In this document: positions 32,867 to 43,668 of the stretch, piece by piece | How positions within the stretch are numbered: position 1 is the stretch's first letter | Layout: each line of letters opens with the position of its first letter | From: Pollenia angustigena | Lineage: Eukaryota; Arthropoda; Insecta; Diptera; Polleniidae | Length of the DNA: 64,000 nucleotides | Direction: 5' to 3' | Assembly (NCBI GenBank): GCA_930367215.1 | Contig: OV884059.1 | Span: 10,068,945 to 10,132,944 of the forward strand | Position numbers and translations under genes: made by a program | Notes under the pieces: generated by a model | Told to the model about the DNA's origin: nothing | The model's database searches: none | What the model saw: the letters and a program-made list of their open reading frames with translations, nothing else

Positions 32867-35330
32867 CTATGGGCGCATTAAACGTCCACGCCCTGAACCT
32901 GTAGTAGCATTTGAAGTATTAAGTGTTGAACTAATAAAAGAACCACGACCACGACCATAACTAGCAACCGAATTGAAATCATCAAAGTCCGATTCATCTC
33001 TAGTATAATCAATGGTAAAATTTGTTGAATTCGGTTCACGGGGTACATTACGTGAACGTGATGTCCAAGGGTTAAGATTTTTGCAATCATCTTCTGCTAC
33101 CACATCTGCGGCCGAACATTTGCTGTGTCTTTGACCAGTAGTATTTTTTGGAGTTTGTGTTTTTTTACGTGCTCCTAAAGCAGGGAAACTATTGCTGTAG
33201 TTTTTATTATCACCATCGGATATAGCAGATTTTTGATCATCATAATATAGTTTAGAACCAGCAACAGCTTTAACGGCATAGGATGAAGTAGTGCCCATAG
33301 AAATAAAAGAAGTATTGTCATTGCATGTGCTGGGAGCTGGAGTTATTATTGCATTTAGATTGGTATTTTGTGGACAATGACGTCCCGCAATAAGAGTTAT
33401 TGCTATGTCGCGACACATATAATCGGAAAACATATAAGCCCAGCGTGTTACATATGATTGTGTACAGTATTTACTTTTGTCGATATCTTCGTGGTACTAA
33501 AAAAGCAATTTAAACGAAAACAAAATAAAATTTTTAGGCACTATCATATAACTAACTTTATCTAAATTGTACAATCATTGATATCTAAAGTCCAAATATT
33601 TTAAAGATAAAACTTTACTCACTTGACACGCAATACCAATTTGATATTCAAAGTAATCTCTCTCAAAAAAAGCATCCGTAATATAAAAACTTTTTGGTTT
33701 TTCAAGTTCACCAACTTCACAGGTTGCCTCTTTCATTATAAAAAACAAATATTGTATTGGATAGATTTTTAAATCTATATTATTAGCACCAACATCAGCT
33801 TTAAGAAATTCCAAAACTGATTCAACTATATGAATACCATCACGATGAGTATAGACTGGTGGATAGTCATTGGTATCTTCATCACGTATAAAATTTAAGA
33901 TGTCGTTGTAAATACTACCCAAATTTTTTTCTCCCAAGGCATTTGGTGGCAAAGGAAGGTTATGGGTACTTTCTGAATGATGCTGAGCCTCATATTGATG
34001 ACCGTAGATGTTGACACCTAAAAGGAACAATCGACAATGAGAAATAGGAATTTATTTTGAAATTGGTTTAACTATACTTACCGGGATTAATAAGAGATTG
34101 AAACATGCGTTTTACGCCATCCTTAAGAGAATATTCACAAACTGATAGCTCTGCTGGCACATAAACCCCACCCTTAAGGGTTTTGGTGAAATAGTTCACC
34201 ATTATAAAATAATACGATTTTAATTCCAACTCTGCAACAAAGGAATTCAGTTAAAAAAAAAAGCAAGTTCTATATTTCGGGTACATCGGATCGTATTCTA
34301 ATAAATTATGCTCCTCGGTGTTCCAAATGTCACAATTCATAGTTTAAACGGATTACTTTAACCCCAAAGAAGATGCAAAGTCCACTTAATGTCGTTTTTA
34401 GCTGTTCCGTAGATACCATTATTGTCAAATAGTAGATACATATGTATATATGTATGTATGTATATGCTTTCTAAACAAGTTATTTCAATATTATTGATAT
34501 GCACATTGTTCCTATTTGTGCCCAAAACAAACACACTTTATTAAAGTTAACGATTTTTTCTTAATAAACGATTTTTTAGTTAACGTGTATAAAATATTGT
34601 TTCTATTTTTGCACAAAACATACACAATTTATTAAAGCTAACGATTTTCTCCTTAATAAACGATTTTTTTTGTTAAAAAAAACTCTTTGCTTTACTAAAT
34701 CTTTTACCATCAAAAAATACCGAAAAGAGCTCTTCTAAATGCTTAAGGTAAGTTTGCGAATGTTAGTTAAAAATTTCAATCAGGTCAGAATATAATTTGT
34801 TTGCATGGGTATTAATGTTTATAAAATTTGTTTTAGCTTAAAGAATTCTTGAAAGATACTTTAATTATTTGTTGACCTACTATGTGGATTTAATTAAATT
34901 TAATATTATAGCATAATGATTTTTTCTTAACTTACCATCGTTTTTTACACTCTGACTGATTGTAGATTCAATATCACGCTTCATCTGCCTTTCCTTGTTC
35001 TCCAAATCTTGTTTTTCTTTTTCCATAAATGAAACTGGCGTGCCCGTGCATGTTAATTTTTCAACGGTTTTACTTGTGCTGAGAACAAATTTTTGCTCTT
35101 TGGCTTTTTCCTTATAGGGAGCACGTTCATCAGCGTTCATGGTCTAAAGAAATTTAAAGCACTCAGTTAATGTTTTACAAATAATTTTACAAACTCTATC
35201 AACTTACCGCCCATATTTTGCCGGCCTCGGTAGTAGCTTCACTTATTGAAAGATGTTTTCCATATTTAGATTTCCAATCAAAAGTGAAATTCATAAATCC
35301 ATTGGCCGCAGCTTTCTTTTTTGGTGGCAT
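32867..35330 (-). CDS. mael: Maelstrom, piRNA-pathway HMG-box protein
   Basis: Five exons on the minus strand are 35330-35208, 35143-34936, 34231-34082, 34017-33623 and 33496-32867. All junctions are GT-AG, the phases agree, and they encode 501 residues (the Drosophila protein is about 460). The start has a good AAA-ATG context. Residues 1-75 form the HMG box ([19 protein letters not shown], then [20 protein letters not shown]). Residues about 111-330 form the Maelstrom domain, an RNase H-like fold. Its Glu is seen in [12 protein letters not shown]. Its zinc-type set is seen as C291-x2-H294-x8-C303 in [14 protein letters not shown], so the conserved E-C-H-C pattern is intact. In flies the protein acts in germline nuclei and nuage with Piwi to silence transposons. 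The last 120 residues are low in order and end in RG motifs ([19 protein letters not shown]). Confidence 0.95.
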
Positions 35331-37170
35331 TTTACCTTTGGATTTATAATAACAGGATTAAATTCTAACGGGACTAATTTTTATTGAGCTAAGAACAAAA
35401 ATCTAAAATAAAATTATTATGTTGTAAAAAACACTTTTAAAACTTTAGTATTTTGCTTACTAATGGCTTTTTTGCTTCTTTTTTTTGAGAAACTTATCAA
35501 ATTTCACAATCTATAAATAACTTGCTTCTTTGGCTTTATTTTCAAACCACGAAGAGGTATTTCACTTGCTTAATATTTTGATATGTGGCTCTGTATGATT
35601 CGAGAAACTAATTATCAAGGTCGTGAATTCTTCAAAAATTATATTATATATACAACAACAGCAATTTCGTTGTTTAAAGAAAGTTGAAATTTCAGCTGTC
35701 AAAATAGCCAATTCCCATTGAAAAAGTGCACATAAAAACAGAATTTGATAGTTGTATTATCGAAAACAGAAAAGTGGTAAGTTAAATTGTCAAAATAAGC
35801 AAGTTCGCCTTTGTTTATTTGACCAAATACGGCAAATTCGTTTTAAACATGGCGGCGCTATACGTTGTCAACTATTATTTATCAAAACACGCCAAAATTA
35901 AGAAAAGCGCGTAAATTTTAAGTATTTATTTTCTGTTCAACAGTTTTGAACGTTAACGGTCGTCCGCATAGAAAATTTCTATATAAAAACTTACATAGTT
36001 TAAAAATATTTATCAGAATTAATTTTATACGAACGTTTATGTTCGAAATTGTCAAGCAGTCAGTAATAATTTTATATTTAGTTATTCTCTTCTGAAAATT
36101 CATAAAAATGTACGTATTAACTTTTAAAAGAAAAGTATTAATAAATCATAATAAAAGTCATCTCCAGTTTTACCCCCTTATTTATAAATAGTAAATAAGA
36201 TTTTTAAAAACCTAATAAAAAAATTTAATAGGAAATTTGTTTAATAAACCTAAATATTTTTGATAGATATGGCCTCTAGTTTTTAAGAAAAATATAAATT
36301 AACTAAAAAGGAAGGCAAAAATTAATTACACAGCTTAAGAAATTTCGATAAAATTATCGTTAGAACTGAAAGTTACTTATACTGTTATTTGAAACGCTGG
36401 ACGCTTATCTGCAATGTGTAAACAATAAAGACACTTTCACCACATATAGTAGCATATCTGGGAAAGGGATTTTCCTATTCAGTAAAACAATCTGAAGTTA
36501 AAAAAATTATCCTTAGGTTGCGTAAACATTGTTTCTAAATTTGCTTAGTAGCATCAGAGATATCATTAAAGTTTGACCTAAGAACAAAACATTAAAATTT
36601 TTTTATTTTTAAGCTCTCATAAAAAATACAAATACAACAACGGGTTAGTTTGTTTTTTGGCCAGTACCTAGTGTGCATGTAGCTTAATATATTCCAAAAG
36701 AATTGACCCCTTTTTCATTGAAATTGGTGCACAACTTTTGATTTTAATTACAATTTAGTAAGAGGAAAGTTAAAAATTTTGAAGCAATAGATGTACTGTA
36801 AAACAATTGAATTTGTGTTTGTTGTGATTACTGTTGTATGGATATTTTAATTTCCACTATGTAGTTTTGTTTTGTCACTAAATTGTGAATAATCTCATAA
36901 ATTCCATTTCAATTGCTTTGCAATATATTTAGCTACAAAAAGCCGACTCGTTGTTGTATTTTTTTTACGTTTTTATATGTATAAGAATCATTTGCATTTA
37001 ATTTCATGCATTCAATACAAAAAAAAAAATAATTTTAACGGAATATTTATAATATTTTACTTCAGCCTAAAAATCTAATGCAGAATCATATCATATGCAA
37101 CTTGATGGCATCATACTCAAATAGTGTGGCTTAGGCATAATATAATTTTCAAAATAAGTTAAAACTTTTT
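35331..37170. other. mael upstream region and spacer
   Basis: The mael promoter should lie at 35331-35900, but no convincing TATA or initiator could be picked out in this AT-rich DNA. CATGGCGGCGCT near 35850 is a lone GC-rich patch. No gene was found in the rest. Confidence 0.4.
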
Positions 37171-37174
37171 TAAT

Positions 37175-37314
37175 CACCCTTATTGTGTTTGGCGTATTTA
37201 AAATACGCCTACGACTGTTTGGTAATAGATTAAAGAGATTGTGAACTTTTTTTCTTTAATCTATTACCAAACTGTCGTAGGCGTATCTTAAATACGCCAC
37301 ACACAATAAGGGTG
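37175..37314. mobile_element. 140-bp hairpin MITE, CACCCTTATTGTG ends
   Basis: CACCCTTATTGTGTTTGGCG, then GCCTACGACTGTTTGG and TAATAGATTAAAG, folds almost perfectly onto CTTTAATCTATTACCAAAC, then GTCGTAGGCGTATC and CACAATAAGGGTG. The loop is about 18 bases. GGCGTATTTAAAATACGCC is a second palindrome within the left arm. AAT may be duplicated at the edges. Confidence 0.85.
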
Positions 37315-38031
37315 AATAATTATTATTTTGCGAAGGCAATCTGCGCGCCGTGTCTCTCAAAAACATTTTCTTGCAAATTTTAATGTAGCTGTTTTTTAGT
37401 ACCTCTCATTTTATTTCACCGCCAAGGTTCTTAAGCTCACAAGCTGCTTTAAAACTGTAATCTAAACTAATAATATTTTAAGGTGAATTTATATATAGAA
37501 CTCACTTTCGGCTTTAGTTTTTTTTCTTTTTTTTTTTTGTAAAGTTTTTCATGTTTTGTAAATCATTAAATAGTTTAGTTTGGTCAGCATAATTTGTGTC
37601 ATTATTATATATTTTTTAAGTTCATTTGATAAAAATCATTGTTATGTATTAAATATATGTTAAAGTTTAAGCCTCGTCTCCAAAATTGCTTAGCCGACTT
37701 CTTATTATAAAGCCAACGAGCATCTACCATATTGCTTATTTATTATTATGTACTAAAAATTTTTGTTACACTTCGGGTAATTTTTGATGAAATTAGATTA
37801 AGTGCAACCGAAATTAAAATTCACTAACAATTAAAAATACAATAACAAAGTTCACTGACTAACAAATTTTTTCGGCGAAAATTTAAAAAAGCACTAAGAA
37901 CAGTATGAAAAGCGCCAAGTTGACATTTCAATTAAAACGACGGCGAAAAATTGTAAGCAAATAATTATTTGACAATCTAGCAAGGCGAATTTATAATTTC
38001 GCCTTGATTTTGTTAATTCGCCTTGATCTAG
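37315..38031. other. spacer with a GGCGAATT palindrome
   Basis: AAGGCGAATTTATAATTTCG, then CCTTGATTTTG and AATTCGCCTTG, near 37981-38025 is a triple inverted/direct arrangement of AAGGCGAA. Otherwise nothing was seen. Confidence 0.45.
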
Positions 38032-38039
38032 CTTCTGAC

Positions 38040-38387
38040 CATGTTGGAATAAGCAGGTGGAATCGTTACGGCAACAAATACAACATTACAACAAAAATGG
38101 AAATTATATCACCGTTTACGTCAAAAAATTGCTTAAACAAAAATCAAAGCGTTCCGCAAAACGTGATGAAATAAATACATTTTTAGCCAATTTTTATTTA
38201 ATTATGGTCCATATCTTATTTATTTTAATTTAAAATTATCAAAAACTTTAATAAAATACAATAATCACAGCACAAAACGTGGACTTTTTGTAAACATAAA
38301 CAAAACTTTGACATAAACCTAGACAAACAATGCCAGAGCAAAAAATCGTCATCTGGCGTAGTGCTGCCACCTGTTTATTCCACCATG
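38040..38387. mobile_element. hAT-like MITE, 348 bp, 8-bp TSD CTTCTGAC
   Basis: It starts CATGTTGGAATAAGCAGGTG and ends CACCTGTTTATTCCACCATG, an inverse pair with two mismatches. CTTCTGAC is present at 38032-38039 and 38388-38395. An 8-bp duplication is the hAT hallmark; the family assignment is inference. Confidence 0.85.
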
Positions 38388-38738
38388 CTTCTGACCACAG
38401 AATACACTTCTGACACGGCGAAAAACATTATGAACTGCTGGCCTAGAGAGCCTACCTACTTATCCATCGTGCGCCGTTTTATAATATGCAAGGTCTATCC
38501 AATAGGTCTGCGCAAGAAGCCAGATGTTTACTTTATATATTCCTCAACGATGTCAAAAGTGGTTTACATTTTCCCTACACATGTGTATTTTTGTTTACGT
38601 GTTCGGTTTTTTGCCACACATACATGTATACAAATCACATTTTTGTTTTCCCTATGTAGTAGTAAGATTTTGACAACGGCGGGGCATTTTACACAAACAA
38701 AATGCCTGTTGTTTTTTGTATTGTTGTAGAAGTAAGCA

Positions 38739-39429
38739 GGGGTCTAATCACCGCATTCGATACTATCGTATCGAACTAACTATCGAATGTTTTTGCATAC
38801 GATAGACACTGACATATAGAATGAAAACTCGATAAATGTAATGTCGTGTTATGCCATGTTTATACGACGATATAAACCACTGGTTTCGCTCTCTGAAACG
38901 TAGATGCCGAACATGCTGTTCATACGATTCATTCTTGTTTCATTTTGACATTTTTTTGTGTTGTTAGTGTGATTTTTTTTTAAAAAGATAAAAAAGTAAA
39001 TAAAACTTAAAAATATATTATTTAATACTTTTATTCATATTATAATGTTTATTTTATTAAACATAAATTTTTATTTTTTTTCTTTATTTTGATTTTTTTT
39101 GAGAGCTATTTCAGATAAAATAACGATAAATGTTATCGAAATTGGAGATGATAGTACATTTTTCCTGTTTCGCAGCCTGTTTCAAAATGAAACGACCTGT
39201 TTCGCTCTTAAAATTTTGTATGGGGAAACAAGTCGTTTCAACCATGTTTGGGGCGCGAAACAGAAATAAGAGAGCGAAACACGAATATTGCTGTCCGTGT
39301 GAACATGGTATTACTCGATATCGAATGCTATTATTTAAATTTCAATACATTTCACTCCATATCGAGTTTTACGATACCAAAATAAATTCGATCAATTTTG
39401 CTCGATATCGTATGCGGTGATTAGACCCC
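38739..39429. mobile_element. MITE, GGGGTCTAATCACCGCA ends, carrying a nested MITE
   Basis: GGGGTCTAATCACCGCATTC, then GATACTATCGTATCGAA, is inverse to TCGATATCGTATGCGGTG, then ATTAGACCCC. It is the same family as 49777-50009 but longer by the insertion 38852-39310. Just outside lies another inverted pair, AAGGTCTATCCAATAGGTCT (about 38490) and AGACCTATTGGATAGGCCTT (about 39430). This MITE may therefore itself sit at the edge of an older inverted-repeat element. Confidence 0.85.
38852..39310. mobile_element. nested 459-bp MITE, TTA duplication
   Basis: The left end TGCCATGTTTATACGACGA and the right end CTGTCCGTGTGAACATGGTA are imperfect inverses. Inside, GTTTCGCTCTCTGAAAC and AGAGAGCGAAACACGAATA pair. 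TTA is duplicated (38849-38851 and 39311-39313), and the uninterrupted sibling at 49777-50009 has a single GAGTTACTCG there. The TTA target suits PIF/Harbinger elements (inference). Confidence 0.85.
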
Positions 39430-39554
39430 AGACCTATTGGATAGGCCTTGATAATATGAACCTGTGAAGTGTTACCAAAACATTTGCAGAAACATAATAT
39501 TCTTTATTTTTGGTATAACATTTACATACTTATATATTTCTACACCTGTAATTG

Positions 39555-40105
39555 TTAAGCTGGAGGTCCACACCACGCGTTTTCGCCCCTACGCATTACA
39601 TGATTTTTATACCTTCCATGAGTTCTATGTTTCAAGTTACAACATGCAACGCTTTTTGTGCGGCATCATCACAAGTAAAAATTAAATTTTATTTGTCAAA
39701 ACCAGCTGATATGTTCGAACTCTGCTTGTGACGCTTACAAGCACGCTTTTGTGCATGTAACTTGTAACATATCGCTCATTTGCTGCAAGACCGGCATAAC
39801 TCAAAAAATGAAATTTTGGAGTTAATGATGCAGAATTGTTCGCTTTGTTTTTCTTTATATTGTGTATTAAATTCATCTTTTTTTACCTTTTATACATTCC
39901 CAGTTTGAAGAGAATGTGTCTTCTTTTTTTCTAAGTAGTTAGAACAAATCAAAAACTTTAAATGCGTTTATCTCGAAATTGATTTTTTTGAGTTATGCCG
40001 GTCTTGCAGCAAATGAGCGATATAACTACACAGATTCTACTTTTTTGACAGCTGCGTAGACAGCGAAAATGCGTGTAACGCGTGGTGTGGACTTCCAGCT
40101 TTTAA
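39555..40105. mobile_element. MITE, TTAAGCTGGAGGTCCACACC ends, with inner MITE
   Basis: TTAAGCTGGAGGTCCACACC, then ACGCGTTTTCGC, is inverse to GCGAAAATGCGTG, then CGCGTGGTGTGGACTTCCAG and CTTTTAA. The second inverted-repeat element, 39769-40023, sits inside. Confidence 0.8.
39769..40023. mobile_element. inner MITE, ATATCGCTCATTTGCTGC ends, 255 bp
   Basis: ATATCGCTCATTTGCTGCAA, then GACCGGCATAACTC, is perfectly inverse to GAGTTATGCCGGTCTTGC, then AGCAAATGAGCGATAT. The high arm identity suggests recent insertion. Confidence 0.85.
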
Positions 40106-40422
40106 GTTTGACGTCGTAGCGTCACGAGCCATGTGAAGACAATATTATGGACTACTACACACAAAATTTGGCGGCTTTTTTTTTTTGACAAAAGTATGGC
40201 TATACCATTATTTTTCTCGCTTCACTAAATATTAAATTAATATGTACACTAAATAATATATTAATGCAATTATGTATTAATGTAACAAGAATTTTTGAAA
40301 AAATTTGATTAAAATGTTCCTCTATCTTCTTTTCCATGAAGAATTTCAAAGAAAATTCCATTAAAAACAATTCATAATTATCAGCTTGGGTTTTATAAGT
40401 TTAATGGAAGTTTATGCTTCAT

Positions 40423-41778
40423 TCAATTATCCATAGGTTCCTCTTTAACTTCAATATCGTCATCTTCCTGATCCTCTTTACTATTCTCATGCAACAGTAC
40501 ATATTCTCTAGTGCTAAAACCAAACTTAATGACATCCTTTTCCATTAGTTCGTAATATTTACGTGCATCAATACGTTTACTATTCAAGAAAGTACCATTT
40601 GCTGAGTCTAAATCAATTAAATACAAACGAACTCTTTTGCCCTGAGTGCCATCTTCACGTTCGAAGGGCACCAAACGATATTGTAGAGCAGCATGTTGTT
40701 TCGAACAACTAGGATGATCAACGGCCAAATCGACTACTTTACGATCACGGCCAACCAAAAAACAACTTTGGCGATGAATATGAAGAACCGGCAAAGCTGT
40801 CTCCCCCTTAAAGGGATATAAACGCCAACGTCTTTTCGGTTTACGTGCCTCGGGGGGTTCGGCATATTTTACCACTACACCATTTACTTTATTGGCATCT
40901 TCGGTTAGAGCTCCGCTTAAGGCAAAATTTGGTTTCTCCTTCTCTTTTGTCTCCTCTTCATTGTCTGGGGGTTTTTTGCTATCTGAAGACTTACCCCACT
41001 CATAAGAACTGCCATCCTCTTCTTTGCGTTGGGTTTTTAAACGATTATTATGACCTCTAGATCTATTAGGAGAACGTGGTTCGCGTTTTACATAATCACG
41101 TTCACGGTTACGTTCCCGGGACCGGTCTCTTTCCCTCCTCGGGCTACGGCTTAAGAAAAAAAACAAGATAAAATTTTTAAATTGAAAAAAAAAACATTAC
41201 ACTCACTCTCTTCTTTCATAAGAGCCTCCCTGATCCCTATCTCTGGCCCTATAATCCTTTCTATCCTCACGTTCCCCGTAATCTCTATGTGGACGTTGAT
41301 AGCGTTCTGTTGATTTATCCCTATTACGACTGCGGCTCCTGTCTCTTCTCTGCCTTTCTCGGCTGCGACTTCGGTCATTTTTGTTTTTCTCCCGACTGTG
41401 ACTTCTACCTCTTCTTGGCGGACTTTCCCATTTAGACTTGCTACTGTGTTTTTCACGACTGCGGAATTGTTCTTTTTTAACTCTTACAGGAGACATTACC
41501 AGCTCTTTCTTCAGTTTTTTCTTTGTTTCGGCTTTATCTTCATCTGAGGAGGCTGTTTTTTCCGAAGAATCTTCTTCAGAGTCGGAATTATGTCTGGATT
41601 TTTTCTTTGCACTTTTTGCTTTCTTATGCTTTTTCTTTTTCTTGTCTTTTTGTTTACGTTTTTTCTTTTCCCGTTTTTGCTCCTGCTGTTCCTCTGCAGA
41701 TTCAGAACTCGTGGAGCTTTCATCACTTGTTTCCGATTCCGATTCAGCAGATTTGTGGTATTTTTTTGTTTTGGACAT
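40423..41778 (-). CDS. Snip1: SNIP1-type FHA-domain splicing protein
   Basis: Two exons, 41778-41207 and 41149-40423, are joined by a 57-bp intron (GTGAGT donor, TTAAG acceptor, phases agree). They encode 432 residues, close to the size of the fly orthologue. Residues 1-190 are highly charged: Ser/Glu clusters, Lys runs (KDKKKKKHKKAKSAKKK), then RS/RE dipeptides. The FHA domain covers about 300-415. It shows the phosphopeptide-binding residues in FLVGRDRKV (Gly-Arg), HPSCSKQHAAL (Ser and His) and DSANGTFLN (Asn-Gly). The C terminus is acidic and ends KEEPMDN. Orthologues (human SNIP1, yeast Pml1) belong to the RES complex of the activated spliceosome, and SNIP1 also modulates transcription and miRNA processing. 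The nuclear location follows from the basic region. Confidence 0.93.
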
Positions 41779-43173
41779 TGTTTTTTTTTATATTTTAAAC
41801 TATTTGCTTCCCAATGAAAATAAAACAAAATCAGTTTGTTAAAGTTGTCAATGTGGTTGTCAAAACAATATAAAAGTGCTGCCAAATTAAACATGGAAGT
41901 AAAAAATTGATACATTTTTAATATGTATGTAGGTACCTACCAGAATTACTTTATTTTAATTATTTACATTCTTTTTGATATAATAAGTATTTTTAGCGTT
42001 TTGAAAACGATATTATGTCTTTCTTTTTTTTACATACGGCTTTAAATACTCTAGCCCAAGGTATATTTATAGCTATAAATATACCTTGTTCTAGACATTT
42101 ACTTTTGCCTTAATAGTAGTGCCATTCTGCTATATTTTAAAATAGTATTGCCAGCTAAAAATTTGTTATGTTAGTGGATAGTTTTACCGTTAATAAAAGA
42201 TTCAAAACTTTATAAATTGATTAAACTAACAAAAACAGTTTTAAAGAAACTATATAGGTACAAATTATTTCAAAGAAGTAAAACAAAATTAATAAAATGT
42301 GTCTAAATTATCTATAAAACACATGATACTCACTAAATGAAATTATAACAAACATTTGTTAGAATTTAAATAAAAAACTGTTGAAATAATATTCCTAAAC
42401 TAAGTTATTGAAGCAGATATATTGCACCGGTTCGTCTAAAGGGCACATTTTAAGATAGATTGTACATTGACAATCAAGTGGCTTGCACCTAATTTGGAAA
42501 CGTTGGCTCTTGCCGTTGTACATACGCAGAGAAAAAACATTTTGCAATATGGTCACCTCCAACCAAATTATTTAACCATATTATGGTTAAAGTAGTCCTG
42601 CATCACAAAGCCACAACCATATTATGGTACATATATCGCACTTGTTCAACAATACTGTATTACCACAAAACTTTCAGTGGAAATTTTTTTTTTATTTAAT
42701 ATTAAAGGAATAGGTATGAAAAATAATTTTTAAACCAACCGTTTAATTACCAACAAGTAGACAAAAAGCAGAACATTTTAACAGCAGGTCGATTTTTTCC
42801 AAAAAGTGATATTGCATAATAAATGAAATACATAAATAAATAAATGAAAATTTTGAGTTAATACTTTTTGATCAAATGCGATCCTTGAAATTCGAATTTT
42901 TTATCCAAAGCACATACTTTGCAAATGCAACCCAGTATAATTTTTTATTTTTATTTTCAACAACTCTAACTGTAAATCGTTATTGTAAAGAAAATAAGTA
43001 AAAAAGAAATAGAAATATTAAAAGTTTATTTTGTTAAAAAAATGAATTTCACCCGCAATAAAATGATTTTGTATATGTTGATCATAGCCTCAGAAATAGA
43101 TTTTATATTGGTAAATATATAAATTATTAGAAAGAAATAATATAATTTTATTTAATTTATTAAATTAAACTAG
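41779..43173. other. spacer between Snip1 and the 43.2-kb gene
   Basis: It holds the Snip1 promoter side and the palindrome at 42057. AACCATATTATGGTT (about 42583) and ACCATATTATGGTAC (about 42620) are two close copies of a short palindrome, possibly a tiny hairpin relic. No exon for the downstream gene was recognised. Confidence 0.45.
42057..42088. repeat. perfect 32-bp palindrome, relic of the CCAAGGTATATTTATAGC MITE
   Basis: CAAGGTATATTTATAG is followed at once by its exact reverse complement. The same 16 bases form the terminal repeats of the 243-bp MITE at 20778-21020, so only the two tips remain. Confidence 0.85.
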
Positions 43174-43668
43174 CCTTGGCCCATCTTTCAACCAAAACAT
43201 GGCTCTGACGTACAAGTACTTCAAACCTCAAGTTTGTCTGAAACACGTTTTTCACGTCAAGTTGTACAACCTACCTGGTTAAATGATGAGAAAGATGCTA
43301 ACATTGATTCCACAGTTTATGTTAATGAGCAAGCTTTGGGTGAGGCCGAGGAAATACGTAAGACTATACAAAAAGCGGTAGAAGAAAACACTTTTGTGGT
43401 GGCGAATGGACAGGTGGAGTTTCCTTTGGATAAAATTTTCTTTCTATTTTTGTTATTATTTTTTTTATTATTTCAATAGGATCCAGCTATGGAATTAAAT
43501 CCACCCACGGAACCAAGGTTACCACCATCTGCATTTCCAGCTTTACCCAACTGGTATGAACAAATGCAAAAATTATGGCAAGATTGGGCTCAAAGTCTAT
43601 TTAAAGGTTTTAATTCTCAGAAAAATGGAGCTTCGGAATACATGAGTACATATCGGTGGCTTAATTAA
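43174..43668 (+). CDS. unrecognised gene, last two exons
   Basis: Exon 43174-43413 follows a TTAAACTAG acceptor and ends GGACAG|GTGGAG. A 66-bp intron with a T-rich tract and CAATAG acceptor leads to exon 43480-43668, which ends in TAA. Both exons are multiples of three and in one frame, giving 142 residues after the first junction. The protein is soluble-looking. It has an acidic, helix-prone middle (ALGEAEEIRKTIQKAVEEN), a Pro-rich linker (ELNPPTEPRLPPSAFPALP) and an aromatic segment (NWYEQMQKLWQDWAQSLFKG). No known domain was recognised. The ATG at 43199 is out of frame, so upstream exons must exist; none was found between here and Snip1. AATAAA occurs at 43837. Confidence 0.65.

Noticed and set aside
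37175..37314. microRNA precursor from the 140-bp hairpin
   Set aside because: The near-perfect fold over its whole length, possible AAT duplication and a related hairpin nearby fit a MITE better. Small-RNA data would be needed.
38361..38729. Plus-strand frame of 122 codons
   Set aside because: It begins inside a MITE tip, crosses the target duplication and ends near the next MITE. No domain or splice context was seen.
41438..41842. Long plus-strand frames opposite Snip1
   Set aside because: They are mirror frames of the Glu/Lys/Ser-rich Snip1 exon and read as Phe/Leu/Ser-rich, typical of antisense shadows.
43199..43201. ATG at the start of the 43.2-kb exon
   Set aside because: It is out of frame with the coding sequence and would soon stop. 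The exon needs an upstream start.
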